The notes under the pieces are model-generated. The model did no database searches, was not told where the DNA came from, and saw only the letters and a list, made by a program, of their open reading frames with translations. The position numbers were made by a program, and so were the translations under genes. From positions 1 through 63,983 of the forward strand of contig CACCPA010000011.1 in NCBI GenBank assembly GCA_902547755.1: a DNA stretch of 63,983 bases, read 5' to 3'. This document shows, in pieces, positions 9,684 through 19,488 of the stretch; position 1 is the stretch's first letter; every line of letters starts with the position of its first letter. The stretch is from Halieaceae bacterium. Lineage in GTDB: Bacteria > Pseudomonadota > Gammaproteobacteria > Pseudomonadales > Halieaceae.

Positions 9684-10706
9684 GTGGTGAAGACTTACAA
9701 TGTAGCCATTGTTGGCGCTACTGGCGCCGTTGGGGAGGTCCTGCTGGAGCTATTAGAGGAGCGCAATTTTCCTGTCGAAAATTTATATCTTCTTGCGTCT
9801 GAACGATCAGCTGGCACTAGCCTTTCATTCAAAGGTAAGCGCATCACCGTTCAAAATCTGGCTGAGTTTGATTTCTCGCAGGCAGATATCGGTCTGTTCT
9901 CTGCCGGTGGCTCAATCAGCGAAGAGTTCGCGCCCAAGGCAGCGGCTGCTGGATGCGTGGTTATCGATAACACCTCGCATTTTAGGCGTGATGAAAACAT
10001 CCCGCTGGTGGCGCCCGAGGTAAATCCTCACGCCATAGCAAACTACACTGAGACTAACATTATCGCGAATCCGAATTGTTCGACCATCCAGATGCTGGTT
10101 GCGCTGAAGCCAATTCATGACGCAGTAGGCATAGCACGTATCAATGTGGCGACGTATCAGGCGGTTAGTGGTACTGGAAAGTCTGCAATTGAAGAGCTGG
10201 CAAGCCAGACAGCACGCCTTCTTAACGGTCAGCCGGCAGAGGCAAAGGTGTACCCCAAGCGTATAGCGTTCAACGCACTGCCCCACATCGACACGTTTCA
10301 GGACAATGGATACACCCGTGAAGAAATGAAAATGGTTTGGGAAACCCAGAAAATTCTCGAGGACGACTCGATTTTGGTGAATCCCACTTGCGTTCGCGTT
10401 CCCGTTTTCCACGGTCACTCTGAGGCTGTGCACATCGAAATGCACGAGTCATTGAGTGCGGAGCAGGCTAGAGCGCTTCTTGAGGCGGCGCCGGGCGTTG
10501 AAGTGATTGATGAGCGACAGGATGGAGGTTATCCAACACCGGTCTCGGAGGGAGCTGGTGCTGATCCCGTATTCGTCGGCCGGATCCGCTCTGATATCAG
10601 TCATGACCGCGGGCTCAACCTCTGGGTAGTCTCTGATAACCTTCGAAAAGGTGCAGCGCTGAACTCCATTCAGATTGCTGAAGTTCTCATCGAAAAATAC
10701 CTCTGA
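9684..10706 (+). CDS. asd: Aspartate-semialdehyde dehydrogenase
   Basis: Asd reduces aspartyl phosphate to aspartate semialdehyde, the branch point to lysine/diaminopimelate, threonine and methionine. The 340-residue protein starts at one of two adjacent GTG codons (9684, 9687) behind a GGAGA site. It has the Rossmann motif VAIVGATGAVGEVLLELL, the active-site cysteine in NPNCSTIQML near residue 133, and the conserved histidine in HGHSEAVHIEMHESL near 245. It belongs to the pseudomonad-type Asd that follows leuB and precedes fimV, and the gene order here agrees. Confidence 0.97.
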   Translation: MVKTYNVAIVGATGAVGEVLLELLEERNFPVENLYLLASERSAGTSLSFKGKRITVQNLAEFDFSQADIGLFSAGGSISEEFAPKAAAAGCVVIDNTSHFRRDENIPLVAPEVNPHAIANYTETNIIANPNCSTIQMLVALKPIHDAVGIARINVATYQAVSGTGKSAIEELASQTARLLNGQPAEAKVYPKRIAFNALPHIDTFQDNGYTREEMKMVWETQKILEDDSILVNPTCVRVPVFHGHSEAVHIEMHESLSAEQARALLEAAPGVEVIDERQDGGYPTPVSEGAGADPVFVGRIRSDISHDRGLNLWVVSDNLRKGAALNSIQIAEVLIEKYL

Positions 10707-10761
10707 CAAGTCATCCAGATCGCCGTTAGTATAGGGGCGTTGGGGGTTTTGATCGGTCATT

Positions 10762-11091
10762 ATGAACACAAGACGCGTTAAACTCATAGCTCTGCTTTGG
10801 TGGGTCCTACCGGGACCATCAATGGCCATTGGTATTGGTGATATGACCGTCACGTCGTACATCAATCAACCACTTCAGGCCAATATCACTGTGCTTCAAC
10901 CCGATGGACTCTTGGAGTCCGAGGTAATCGCGAGTCTCGCGTCACCCGGTGATTTCGATAGACTGGGTCTGGAGCGGCATTACTCTCTCAATTCGCTGCG
11001 TTTCGCGGCTAATTTATTGCAAACGGTGCTTTCCTCGGGAGACGAGGGGCAGCGTGAGCACGCTCAATCGTTGTTAGACAGCCTCGAATAG
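10762..11091 (+). CDS. Miniature FimV-like protein (N-terminal domain joined to the extreme C-terminus)
   Basis: The gene lies between asd and truA, the position of fimV/hubP in pseudomonads. The 109 residues begin with a signal peptide ending PSMA, then the FimV N-terminal domain: IGIGDMTVTSYINQPLQANI, a SLASPGDFDRLGLERHYSL segment and NSLRF. In normal FimV this is followed by a LysM domain and a long acidic, TPR-containing region of hundreds of residues. Here it passes directly into LLQTVLSSGDEGQREHAQSLLDSLE, which resembles the last residues of FimV. The middle of the protein is therefore absent without a frame break. It may be a streamlined periplasmic remnant or an artefact of a collapsed assembly. 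Any polar-organising function would be lost. Confidence 0.72.
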   Translation: MNTRRVKLIALLWWVLPGPSMAIGIGDMTVTSYINQPLQANITVLQPDGLLESEVIASLASPGDFDRLGLERHYSLNSLRFAANLLQTVLSSGDEGQREHAQSLLDSLE

Positions 11092-11096
11092 GCTCA

Positions 11097-11927
11097 ATGA
11101 AATTCTCGGATGAAAGGCTCGAGCCCGGCACTCGAATCGCGTTGCGTGTCGAGTACGATGGAAGGGCATTCAATGGCTGGCAGGCTCAGACAAAGCTGGA
11201 TGTACCCACGGTACAGGAGACGTTGGAAGCAGCCTTGAGTGTCATTGGTAACCAGTCAATCCGCACCTGGTGTGCCGGTCGCACTGACACCGCTGTTCAC
11301 GCATCCGGTCAAATTGTTCATTTCGACGACCCTGTTGGGCGTAGCTTGAAGTCCTGGGTATTGGGCGTTAACAGTGAGCTACCTGACGCCGTCTCAGTTC
11401 ACTGGGCTGGATCTGTCTCCAGCGATTTCCATGCGCGTTTCAGTGCTGTTTCACGGCGCTATCAATATATTATCGCCAATACACAGACTCGATCGGCACA
11501 ACTCTCGGGGTTGGTCACTTGGTATCGACGTCCACTGAGTGCAGAAGCGATGCATCAATGTGCACAACTACTCGTGGGCGAGCACGATTTCAGCGCATTC
11601 AGGGCGGCAAGCTGTCAGAGCAATACGCCGTGGCGCCACTTATCTGAAATTTCAGTTACTCGCCAAAACGATTTTGTCATTGTTGAGCTCGAGGCCAATG
11701 CCTTTCTGCATCACATGGTGCGCAACATTGTGGGAAGTCTGATGTTGGTTGGGGCGGGCCTTAAGACGCAAACTTGGTTTGAACAGGTGTTTATCGGCAA
11801 AGATCGAACGAAATCTGGGGACACCGCGAGCAGTGCGGGTCTCTACCTGGTCTCAGTGGGCTATCCTGAGGACTTCGGTGTTCCCGCGGGTCCGAAAGCA
11901 GCAACGCTGCTGTCCCACAGTGTTTGA
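11097..11927 (+). CDS. truA: tRNA pseudouridine(38-40) synthase TruA
   Basis: TruA converts uridines 38-40 in the anticodon stem-loop to pseudouridine. The 276-residue protein shows the N-terminal RVEYDGRAFNGWQAQ motif, the catalytic aspartate in CAGRTDTAVHASGQIVHFD near residue 63, and a second half with VTWYRRPLS, HDFSAFRAASCQ and LEANAFLHHMVRNIVGSLMLVG. It begins five bases after the mini-FimV stop, so the two are cotranscribed. In pseudomonads the same fimV-truA-trpF order is seen. Confidence 0.96.
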   Translation: MKFSDERLEPGTRIALRVEYDGRAFNGWQAQTKLDVPTVQETLEAALSVIGNQSIRTWCAGRTDTAVHASGQIVHFDDPVGRSLKSWVLGVNSELPDAVSVHWAGSVSSDFHARFSAVSRRYQYIIANTQTRSAQLSGLVTWYRRPLSAEAMHQCAQLLVGEHDFSAFRAASCQSNTPWRHLSEISVTRQNDFVIVELEANAFLHHMVRNIVGSLMLVGAGLKTQTWFEQVFIGKDRTKSGDTASSAGLYLVSVGYPEDFGVPAGPKAATLLSHSV

Positions 11928-11959
11928 TACAATAGACGCCTTTCCTCAGGGGTATCGAC

Positions 11960-12589
11960 GTGCAAGTAAAGATTTGCGGCATTACTAACAGTGAAGATGC
12001 GCGCGCTGCCGTTGATGCGGGCGCCGATGCTATTGGGCTTATTTTTTACCAGGGTAGTAAACGTTGCATTGATGAGCATCTCGCCGCCGACATCGTCGCA
12101 CAACTGCCCCCGTATACATCGATCAACGCCTTGTTCGTCAATCCGACGGAGGCTGAAGTTCGCAAGGTCTTATCCACAGTTGCCGTGTCGCAACTTCAGT
12201 TCCATGGTGAGGAGTCATCGGCTTTTTGCGAACAGTTCGATCGCACCTATATCAAAAGCATCCCGGTGGTCGATGCGGCGCGAATGAAGGCATTGATCGC
12301 TGATCACACGAATGCCAGAGCCTACTTGTTCGATACCCATGTGCCGGGAGAGCACGGTGGAACGGGTAAAACCTTTGATTGGACGAAAATGCCCGATAAA
12401 AATATTGGACATCGCATTCTTGCGGGCGGTTTAGACACGGAAAATGTTGCAAAAGCGATTAGAATAGCGCGTCCAGATGCGGTGGACGTCAGTGGTGGTG
12501 TTGAATCGCAGCCCGGAATTAAAAATCACGAGACGTTAGAACGTTTTATTGCCGCCGCGAAGCTGGCCGGTAGGGACCTTGCATTATGA
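11960..12589 (+). CDS. trpF: Phosphoribosylanthranilate isomerase
   Basis: TrpF performs the Amadori rearrangement of phosphoribosylanthranilate in tryptophan synthesis. The 209-residue beta/alpha barrel starts at a GTG with [12 protein letters not shown], containing the catalytic cysteine of the KxCG motif. The catalytic aspartate region is [19 protein letters not shown] near residue 120, and phosphate-binding loops follow at [10 protein letters not shown] and [16 protein letters not shown]. Its stop overlaps the trpB start (ATGA at 12586-12589). Many pseudomonads have trpF here but keep trpBA elsewhere; in this organism trpFBA form one unit. Confidence 0.96.
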   Translation: MQVKICGITNSEDARAAVDAGADAIGLIFYQGSKRCIDEHLAADIVAQLPPYTSINALFVNPTEAEVRKVLSTVAVSQLQFHGEESSAFCEQFDRTYIKSIPVVDAARMKALIADHTNARAYLFDTHVPGEHGGTGKTFDWTKMPDKNIGHRILAGGLDTENVAKAIRIARPDAVDVSGGVESQPGIKNHETLERFIAAAKLAGRDLAL

Positions 12590-13815
12590 CGATTGATATT
12601 AACCCTGATCTTTACGCACAGGTGCCAGATGAGCACGGACGCTTTGGTATTTACGGTGGCAAGTTTGTTGCCGAGACACTCATGTCTGCGTTGGCCGAGC
12701 TAGAGAACCTCTACAACGATCTAAAAGACGATCCAGCGTTTCTTCGCGAGTTTGATCTCGATCTCGCGCATTATGTGGGAAGACCGTCGCCACTATATGA
12801 AGCAGCCCGCTGGTCAGACATGATTGGTGGCGGAAGAATCTACCTCAAGCGTGAAGATCTGAATCACACGGGCGCCCACAAGGTGAATAACACCATTGGG
12901 CAGGCGTTGCTCGCGAAATATATGGGAAAGAAGCGAGTTATCGCCGAGACCGGCGCAGGCCAGCACGGTGTGGCAAGTGCCACCGTTGCAGCTCGTTTGG
13001 GTTTGGAATGTCATGTCTTTATGGGCGAGGAGGATGTACGGCGGCAGGCGTTGAACGTCTATCGCATGAAGCTGCTGGGTGCTGAAGTCATTCCCGTAAC
13101 TTCGGGCTCTAAAACCCTAAAAGATGCGATGAACGAGGCATTACGCGACTGGGTGACTAACGTTGATAACACCTTCTACATCATTGGAACCGTTGCCGGC
13201 CCCCACCCTTATCCGATGCTCGTGCGGGATTTCCAGAGTGTCATCGGTCGAGAGGCTCGCGCACAGTCGCTTGCTATGACCGGAAAGCTCCCTGACGCAC
13301 TGGTCGCATGCGTTGGCGGTGGCTCGAATGCCATTGGGCTTTTCCACCCGTTCCTCAGTGATAACGAGGTTGCGATGTACGGTGTGGAAGCGGGTGGCAA
13401 AGGGGTGGAAACTGGTGAGCATGCGGCGCCACTGAGCGCCGGAATTCCCGGGGTTCTGCACGGTAATCGTACCTACCTCATGCAAGACGAGAACGGTCAA
13501 ATCATGCACACCCACTCGGTATCAGCGGGCCTCGATTACCCGGGTGTTGGACCGGAGCACTCATGGCTAAAGGATATCGGTCGTGTCAATTATGTTGATG
13601 CTACCGATACGGAAGCGTTAGCTGCATTCCATCGTGTCACTCGGGTAGAGGGCATTATGCCTGCACTCGAGACCGCGCATGCGCTCGCCTATGCGGAGAA
13701 GCTCGCTGCTGAAATGATACCGTGTCAACACATCATCGTTAATCTTTCAGGTCGCGGCGACAAAGACATCCTCACTGTCGCTGAAATCGACGGTATTGAT
13801 CTGGGGACTCGCTAA
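12586..13815 (+). CDS. trpB: Tryptophan synthase beta chain
   Basis: TrpB condenses indole with serine using pyridoxal phosphate. The 409-residue protein contains the PLP lysine in [16 protein letters not shown] near residue 99 and the [16 protein letters not shown] segment that binds the serine carboxylate. The glycine-rich phosphate loop [10 protein letters not shown] is near 244, and [16 protein letters not shown] near 305 is at the alpha-beta signalling region. It is a TrpB1-type protein paired with the adjoining TrpA. It overlaps trpF by four bases and trpA by one base (TAATG). Confidence 0.97.
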   Translation: MTIDINPDLYAQVPDEHGRFGIYGGKFVAETLMSALAELENLYNDLKDDPAFLREFDLDLAHYVGRPSPLYEAARWSDMIGGGRIYLKREDLNHTGAHKVNNTIGQALLAKYMGKKRVIAETGAGQHGVASATVAARLGLECHVFMGEEDVRRQALNVYRMKLLGAEVIPVTSGSKTLKDAMNEALRDWVTNVDNTFYIIGTVAGPHPYPMLVRDFQSVIGREARAQSLAMTGKLPDALVACVGGGSNAIGLFHPFLSDNEVAMYGVEAGGKGVETGEHAAPLSAGIPGVLHGNRTYLMQDENGQIMHTHSVSAGLDYPGVGPEHSWLKDIGRVNYVDATDTEALAAFHRVTRVEGIMPALETAHALAYAEKLAAEMIPCQHIIVNLSGRGDKDILTVAEIDGIDLGTR

Positions 13816-14639
13816 TGTCGCGTCTTGGCCCTTTTTTCGGCACGCTTCGCTCGGAAAATCGTCGCGCAGTGATTCCCTACTTGGTGGCGGGTGACCCCGA
13901 TGAGGCGTTGACTGTGCCATTGATGCACAGTCTGGTTGAGGCAGGTGCCGATATCATTGAAGTCGGCGTGCCATTTTCGGATCCGATGTCTGAAGGGCCC
14001 ACAATTCAGAAGGGCCATGAGCGAGCGCTAGGGGGAGGCACGAGTCTTCTTTCAACGCTTGCACTGGTGAAGCAGTTTCGTGAAACAAACACGGAAACCC
14101 CCTTGGTGTTGATGGGGTACGCGAATCCACTCGAGCGTAAAGGATATGCTGCTGTGGCTGATGCCTGCGCTGAAGCAGGTATCGACGGCTTGATAACGGT
14201 AGACCTCCCTCCAGAAGAAGTCGCAGCGATGAACGCCGAATTGCAGCGTCAGAACATCGATAATATTTTTCTTATTTCACCGACCACGGGTGATGAACGA
14301 GTCGCCACAATTACGGCCCAAGCCAGTGGATTCATTTACTACGTGGCACTCAAGGGCGTCACAGGTGCAGGACACCTGGACACGGACGCAGTTGAGGCGC
14401 ATCTAGCCACCATACGGCAGCATACGAGCCTGCCGGTTGCCGTTGGTTTCGGTATTAAAGATGCAGACACTGCAGCGACAGTCGCGGGGTGCGCTGATGC
14501 GGTTGTGGTCGGTAGTGCACTCGTTGATCTCGTAGCGAACGACCTCAAGAGTGGCGGGTCTCACACTAGTGCCATTTCTGGGGCACATTCATTGATCTCA
14601 AGCATTCGAAACGGCGTAAATTTGGCAACTTCCAACTAA
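13815..14639 (+). CDS. trpA: Tryptophan synthase alpha chain
   Basis: TrpA cleaves indole-3-glycerol phosphate and channels indole to TrpB. The 274-residue barrel has the catalytic glutamate and aspartate in [20 protein letters not shown] (about residues 45-65). Also visible are [14 protein letters not shown] near 95, [12 protein letters not shown] near 125, and the phosphate-binding [27 protein letters not shown] near 215. Length and motifs are normal. It ends the trp unit; accD follows after a 47-base gap that may carry its own promoter. Confidence 0.97.
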   Translation: MSRLGPFFGTLRSENRRAVIPYLVAGDPDEALTVPLMHSLVEAGADIIEVGVPFSDPMSEGPTIQKGHERALGGGTSLLSTLALVKQFRETNTETPLVLMGYANPLERKGYAAVADACAEAGIDGLITVDLPPEEVAAMNAELQRQNIDNIFLISPTTGDERVATITAQASGFIYYVALKGVTGAGHLDTDAVEAHLATIRQHTSLPVAVGFGIKDADTAATVAGCADAVVVGSALVDLVANDLKSGGSHTSAISGAHSLISSIRNGVNLATSN

Positions 14640-14659
14640 AACCGTCAACGACGTATACT
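14630..14659 (+). promoter_or_regulatory. Candidate promoter for accD
   Basis: TTCCAA (14630-14635) and TATACT (14654-14659) are separated by 18 bases and lie just upstream of accD, overlapping the end of trpA. The -10 box is a 5/6 match to consensus and the -35 box is weaker. It would give a short leader of about 20 bases before the AGGGGG ribosome site. Confidence 0.35.
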
Positions 14660-14686
14660 GCGTGTCGTGATGTGCAGGGGGCCAAA

Positions 14687-15553
14687 ATGAGCTGGATCGA
14701 TAAAATCATTCCCGCGGGTGTGCGGAAAACGGACGGGGATAAAAAGGCTAATATTCCCGAGGGGTTGTGGCGTAAGTGCGTTAAATGCGATGCCGTGCTC
14801 TATCGTCTCGATCTGGAGCGCAATGCTGAGGTTTGTCCCAAGTGCGATCATCACATGCGCATCACCGCGCGGCGACGGCTGGACCTCTTTTTAGATGATG
14901 TCGGTCGCACTGAGCTGTTCGCAGATCTGGAAACGGTTGATCGCCTGAAATTCAAAGATAAAAAACGCTATCGAGACCGCTTGAGTTCGGCGCAGAAAAG
15001 TACCGGTGAGAAAGACGCCATCATTGCATTCCGAGGGACACTCCACGGTATGGACGTTGTCGCAATAGCGTTTGAGTTCAATTTTCATGGCGGGTCCATG
15101 GGCTACGCCGTTGGTGAGAAGTTCACCCGTGCTGCTGGAGTCGCTCTTGAAAGTGGCGTACCACTGATTTGTTTTGCCGCCTCGGGTGGCGCGCGGATGC
15201 AGGAAGCTCTGATTTCATTGATGCAAATGGCGAAAACATCAGCTGTGATTGAGCGAATGAAGGCCGCTGGCGTTCCTTACGTGTCGGTCATGACGGACCC
15301 GATTTATGGTGGTGTGTCTGCCTCGCTAGCGCTCTTGGGCGATATTAATGTTGCGGAGCCTGATGCTCGTGCGGGGTTTGCCGGCCCCAATATTATCGAG
15401 CAGACGATTCGACAGAAGTTGCCTCGTGGCTTCCAGCGAAGTGAGTTTCTTCTCGAGCATGGTGCCATCGATATGATAATTGCGCGGTCTGAGATGCGAG
15501 ACACGCTAGCTCGGGTTCTCGCGAAGTTCACCAACGCACAGCTCGCTTCATAA
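14687..15553 (+). CDS. accD: Acetyl-CoA carboxylase carboxyltransferase beta subunit
   Basis: AccD with AccA transfers carboxyl from biotin to acetyl-CoA, forming malonyl-CoA. The ATG at 14687 (MSWIDKI, after AGGGGG) is preferred over the in-frame GTG at 14672 because family members start with this sequence. The 288-residue protein has the four-cysteine zinc ribbon (CVKCDAVLY, then CPKCDHHM 16 residues on) near residues 30-55. The crotonase-like carboxyltransferase core follows, with [35 protein letters not shown] and [11 protein letters not shown]. The accD-folC-SPOR-cvpA-purF order is standard for gammaproteobacteria. Confidence 0.97.
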   Translation: MSWIDKIIPAGVRKTDGDKKANIPEGLWRKCVKCDAVLYRLDLERNAEVCPKCDHHMRITARRRLDLFLDDVGRTELFADLETVDRLKFKDKKRYRDRLSSAQKSTGEKDAIIAFRGTLHGMDVVAIAFEFNFHGGSMGYAVGEKFTRAAGVALESGVPLICFAASGGARMQEALISLMQMAKTSAVIERMKAAGVPYVSVMTDPIYGGVSASLALLGDINVAEPDARAGFAGPNIIEQTIRQKLPRGFQRSEFLLEHGAIDMIIARSEMRDTLARVLAKFTNAQLAS

Positions 15554-15571
15554 GTTAAACCGGGGGTAGTT

Positions 15572-16822
15572 TTGGATCTTGCCGCGTGGCTTGAACGCCT
15601 CGAGCAATTACATCCCTCTGCGATTGACCTAGGCCTTGCCCGTTGTGGTGAGGTTGCGCGGCGTCTCGAGCTGTTGGATACAACCGTTACTAGCATCACA
15701 GTAGCGGGTACCAATGGTAAGGGCAGCACCGTTGCCGTCATGGAAGCCATCTTATGCGCCACAGGTGAACGTGTTGGTGCCTTTACCTCCCCACACCTAG
15801 TCCGATACAACGAGCGCATTCGTGTAGAAGGCGTAGAGGTATCAGATGCGCTTATTGTGGAGGCCTTTGAAGCCATCGAGAAGGCGCGATCGGACATTTC
15901 GCTGACCTATTTCGAATTCAATACGCTTGCTGCATTGTGGATTTTTAAAAAGCTAGATGTTTCCTGCCAGCTTCTTGAGGTGGGTTTGGGGGGCAGATTA
16001 GACGCGGTCAATATCGTGGATTCCGATGTGGCAGTTGTCACCGCCATTGGTTTGGACCACCAAGAATGGTTAGGTTCGGATGTCGAGACCATTGCTATTG
16101 AAAAATGTGGTATCGCACGTGACGGACGTACCTGCATTGTCGCTGACTCGGCGGCGCCCGTGTCGGTTTCGACAGAATTACAAAGAATCGGGGCTTTTGA
16201 AGTACGGGCGCTGCGCGATTACGTTTTCGGCGACACGTATTTTGACAGTCTAAAGGCGGGCTCAATTGCCTGGTCATTGCCAGCAGGCATTCTGCCTTTG
16301 AATGCCGCTGCGGGCCTAAGAGCGCTCGAGGCTGCTGGTGGTGAGATCACTGAAGAGCTTGTTGCCGCGGGTATGAAGCGTGTTGTGCTCAAGGGACGAC
16401 GAGAGTCTTTTCGTCTCGCTAATATCGACATTGTTCTTGACGTTGCCCACAACCCTGATGCCGCGGTGGAACTCAGAAAATTCCTTGATCACCAAATGGC
16501 TACGCAAACGACGACGGCCATTTTTGCTGTCATGTCCGATAAAGACTGCCGTGATATGATCGCGGCCGTCGAGCCAGTCATCGATGAATGGTATCTACCG
16601 TCAGGTATCGGCGGAGCGCGCGGGCAGTCACCGGAGGTAGTTGAAGGGCTTATTTCCGGAGCGGCACACGTTACACCAACGTTCGAAGCGGCCTTTGAAG
16701 GCGCGATGGGAAGTCTGGCGGATGGAGGCAGACTCATTATATTTGGCTCGTTTTTCACCGTGGGAGAAGGTATGAAAGCGCTTGATAGCCTCCGTCTGTC
16801 ACCACTGGATAGTCAATCGTGA
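15572..16822 (+). CDS. folC: Folylpolyglutamate synthase / dihydrofolate synthase
   Basis: FolC adds glutamate to dihydropteroate and extends folate polyglutamates. The 416-residue Mur-ligase-family protein has the P-loop VAGTNGKGSTVAVME near residue 45, SPHLVRYNERIRVEG near 72, the metal/ATP region EVGLGGRLDAVNIVDSD near 136 and ITAIGLDHQEWLG near 155. It ends in a glutamate-ligase domain with VLDVAHNPDAA. The start is a TTG at 15572, behind GGGGGT; no ATG gives the conserved N-terminus (DLAAWLERLEQLHP). It overlaps the SPOR gene by four bases (GTGA). Confidence 0.95.
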   Translation: MDLAAWLERLEQLHPSAIDLGLARCGEVARRLELLDTTVTSITVAGTNGKGSTVAVMEAILCATGERVGAFTSPHLVRYNERIRVEGVEVSDALIVEAFEAIEKARSDISLTYFEFNTLAALWIFKKLDVSCQLLEVGLGGRLDAVNIVDSDVAVVTAIGLDHQEWLGSDVETIAIEKCGIARDGRTCIVADSAAPVSVSTELQRIGAFEVRALRDYVFGDTYFDSLKAGSIAWSLPAGILPLNAAAGLRALEAAGGEITEELVAAGMKRVVLKGRRESFRLANIDIVLDVAHNPDAAVELRKFLDHQMATQTTTAIFAVMSDKDCRDMIAAVEPVIDEWYLPSGIGGARGQSPEVVEGLISGAAHVTPTFEAAFEGAMGSLADGGRLIIFGSFFTVGEGMKALDSLRLSPLDSQS

Positions 16823-17400
16823 TCAAGCAGCGTTTTGTCGGCTTTGTGGTTCTTGTTGCAATTGCTGTCATCTTCTGGCCAATCGTATTTGTTACGCCAG
16901 AGAATACCGATGATTTTGAGCTCTCCGTCTTCGAAATGCCGCCAAAACCTGCCGTCGCAGTGTCTGAGCGACGCGAGCCGGTACTCGATAAAGTAGATCA
17001 ATCGATTTTGCCTGAGATGCCGGAGCGGCAGACACCAATCGTTCAACCTGTTGATATCGCATCGCCAATGCCTGATGTGGCTCTCGTGGATGCTGATGAG
17101 GAACCTGAGCAGCAGGCGTCGGCATTGGAGAGAGCAGAGTTTGACGATCAAGGCCTGCCGGTTAGCTGGGAGCTTCAGATTGCTACTTTCAGCAATGCAG
17201 AAAGAGCTGAGGAAATATCGCAATTACTGCGAGACAAGGGTCACAAGGCCTATGTTTCACCGATAATATTGGACGATCAGCGCTTATTTAGAGTTATGAT
17301 AGGTCCAAAGTTACAAAAGCAGCGCCTTATTGAAATCCAGCCTGCCATTAACGACTATTTTTCTGTTGAAAGCTTTATCGTGAGATTTACACCAATCTAA
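16819..17400 (+). CDS. SPOR domain protein (DedD-like)
   Basis: The 193-residue protein starts at a GTG overlapping the folC stop. It has a single N-terminal membrane anchor (FVGFVVLVAIAVIFWPIVFV), a Pro/Glu-rich linker (about residues 30-110) and a C-terminal SPOR domain (SWELQIATFSNAERAEEIS through the VMIGPKL segment). SPOR domains bind denuded peptidoglycan at the division septum, and DedD proteins occupy the position between folC and cvpA. Topology predicts an inner-membrane protein with the SPOR domain in the periplasm. The linker composition, not its sequence, is conserved, so DedD is the likely but unproven identity. Confidence 0.88.
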   Translation: MIKQRFVGFVVLVAIAVIFWPIVFVTPENTDDFELSVFEMPPKPAVAVSERREPVLDKVDQSILPEMPERQTPIVQPVDIASPMPDVALVDADEEPEQQASALERAEFDDQGLPVSWELQIATFSNAERAEEISQLLRDKGHKAYVSPIILDDQRLFRVMIGPKLQKQRLIEIQPAINDYFSVESFIVRFTPI

Positions 17401-17412
17401 GGGAGTAGATGT

Positions 17413-17979
17413 TTGGATATAGTCTCTTTTGCTAGTCCAGAATCTTTTATAGATTGGACGATAATAGCTGTCTGCAGTATCTCGGGGCTTATGGGCCTTA
17501 AGGGCGGATTCATCAAAGAATCGATTTCACTTTTCGGTTGGATTCTTGCTCACTTCATTGCAACAGTCTCTGCAGAGCCAATTATATTTGCTGTGGGAAT
17601 AGATCTTTCACAAGACTCGTTGCTCTATCTGCTTAGCTATGGCTTGGTCTTCGCAGCGGTTGTTGTGTTTTTTTCGACTGTAGGTGCTGGTCTCTCTGCG
17701 AGATTAAAAAATGGGCATACAAAGACCGGTAATGCTCTGTTGGGAGCAGCCTTTGGTGTGGGCCGCGGAGTCGTTTTATTGTCAGTGGTAAGTCTTTTGA
17801 TGGGGACGGCAGCGCCTCAGTGGCAGAGAGACACGTTTGGCGAAAGCGTATATACAGAATACCTCGAAATCACTGAATCGTTTTTAAGTAGTGGCTTTGA
17901 GTCGCAATTCTTCAATGATCCAAATAGTTTATTTGAGCAGACAGTGGATGATGCGAGTGACATGGCAGAAGGTACCTAA
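17413..17979 (+). CDS. cvpA: Colicin V production family membrane protein CvpA
   Basis: The 188-residue protein has about four hydrophobic segments: residues 15-32, 38-58, 70-92 and 105-125. It also has the family-type N-terminal FIDWTIIAVCSISGLMGLKGGFIKE region. CvpA proteins are inner-membrane proteins needed for colicin V secretion and linked to envelope homeostasis; the precise activity is not known. The start is a TTG at 17413, seven bases after GGGAG. An ATG at 17409 is in another frame and runs into a stop. purF follows three bases after the stop, the classic cvpA-purF arrangement. Confidence 0.93.
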   Translation: MDIVSFASPESFIDWTIIAVCSISGLMGLKGGFIKESISLFGWILAHFIATVSAEPIIFAVGIDLSQDSLLYLLSYGLVFAAVVVFFSTVGAGLSARLKNGHTKTGNALLGAAFGVGRGVVLLSVVSLLMGTAAPQWQRDTFGESVYTEYLEITESFLSSGFESQFFNDPNSLFEQTVDDASDMAEGT

Positions 17980-17982
17980 GTA

Positions 17983-19485
17983 GTGTGCGGCGTAGTTGGA
18001 ATTTCATCGAAAGAAAGCGTGGCTGCAGATATATACGACGCCCTGACTATGCTCCAGCATCGAGGCCAAGATGCCGCGGGCATTATGACTTGCCATAAGG
18101 GTCAGTTCCTTCAGCGCAAGGGAGAGGGGCTTGTTCGAGACGTCTTCCAAGCCGATCACATACAGCAATTGGCCGGCAACTTTGGTTTGGGTCACACGCG
18201 CTATCCAACTCAGGGGAGTTCAGGGTCAGCGCTCGCTCAGCCGTTTTACGTCAACTCGCCTTACGGAATTGCGTTGGCACACAACGGAAACCTCACTAAC
18301 TCAGCGGCCTTGTCCGAGGAGCTCTATCAAACTGACTTGCGTCACCTGAATACCGATAGTGACTCGGAAGTATTACTGAACGTCTTTGCGCACGAGTTAC
18401 AGCGCCAGGGCAAGTTGGTTCCCTCCGCAGAAGACGTGTTTAACGCCGTAACAACGCTTCATACACGTTGTGAAGGCGGCTATGCGGCCGTAGCAATGAT
18501 CGCTAACGTGGGTTTAGTGGCGTTTAGGGATCCCAACGGTATTAGACCTCTGGTGGTGGGCGTTAAGACTCAAGGTGATCACAAAAGTTATATGTTGGCC
18601 TCTGAAAGTGTGGCTCTTGACGTACTAGATTACCGGCTTATAGGTGACGTAGACCCGGGGGAGGCCTTATTTATTGATGCCAGCGGGGAGCTTTTCAGAA
18701 GACAGTGTGCGGCGGAGCCAAAGCTAAAGCCCTGTATCTTCGAACACGTTTATTTTGCGCGCCCTGACTCATTGATGGATGGTATTTCCGTCTACAAGAC
18801 ACGTATGCGCCAAGGCGAGCGACTAGCACATAAGATCATGCGTGAGCGTCCTGATCATGATATTGACGTCGTGATACCCATTCCGGATACCAGCAGAGTT
18901 GCAGGTCAGGCTCTGGCCCATGAATTGGGTGTGAAGTTCCGCGAGGGCTTCATGAAAAACCGTTACATTGGTCGTACGTTTATCATGCCGGGGCAGACGC
19001 AACGCCGGAAGTCAGTACGGCAGAAGTTGAATCCTGTACCACTCGAGTTCGAAGGCAAAACAGTACTTCTAGTCGACGACTCGATCGTTCGTGGTACAAC
19101 CTGTCAGCAGATAATCCAGATGGCCCGCGATTCTGGCGCCAAGCGGGTCTATTTTGCCTCGGCAGCGCCGCCTGTTCGATATCCGAATGTTTATGGCATC
19201 GATATGCCAACCGCATCTGAGCTGGTGGCTCACGGTAGAAGCATAGAACAGATCTCTGAATACATTGGGGCAGACTGGCTGATTTATCAGGAGATAGATG
19301 ACCTCATTGAGTGCTCCCGTGAGGGTAACTCACTGGTGGATGGCTTTGAGCTGTCGGTGTTCGACGGTCAATATCAAACCGGCGTCATTGACGATGCCTA
19401 TCTCACAGGACTGAGTGACGCTCGCTCCGATAACTCGGTTGATCGTGCTGATGGTGCCCTTGTTGGCCTTCATAATCGGAGTTAG
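17983..19485 (+). CDS. purF: Amidophosphoribosyltransferase
   Basis: PurF makes 5-phosphoribosylamine from PRPP and glutamine, the first step of purine synthesis. The GTG start is fixed by the N-terminal nucleophile: the second residue is Cys in MCGVVGI, exposed after methionine removal. The 500-residue protein has the Ntn glutaminase half (GLGHTRYPTQGSS, LAHNGNLTN, SDSEVLLNVFA) and a type I phosphoribosyltransferase half with the PRPP loop VLLVDDSIVRGTTCQQI near residue 362. No propeptide precedes the cysteine, as in E. coli-type enzymes. Confidence 0.97.
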   Translation: MCGVVGISSKESVAADIYDALTMLQHRGQDAAGIMTCHKGQFLQRKGEGLVRDVFQADHIQQLAGNFGLGHTRYPTQGSSGSALAQPFYVNSPYGIALAHNGNLTNSAALSEELYQTDLRHLNTDSDSEVLLNVFAHELQRQGKLVPSAEDVFNAVTTLHTRCEGGYAAVAMIANVGLVAFRDPNGIRPLVVGVKTQGDHKSYMLASESVALDVLDYRLIGDVDPGEALFIDASGELFRRQCAAEPKLKPCIFEHVYFARPDSLMDGISVYKTRMRQGERLAHKIMRERPDHDIDVVIPIPDTSRVAGQALAHELGVKFREGFMKNRYIGRTFIMPGQTQRRKSVRQKLNPVPLEFEGKTVLLVDDSIVRGTTCQQIIQMARDSGAKRVYFASAAPPVRYPNVYGIDMPTASELVAHGRSIEQISEYIGADWLIYQEIDDLIECSREGNSLVDGFELSVFDGQYQTGVIDDAYLTGLSDARSDNSVDRADGALVGLHNRS

Positions 19486-19488
19486 TGG

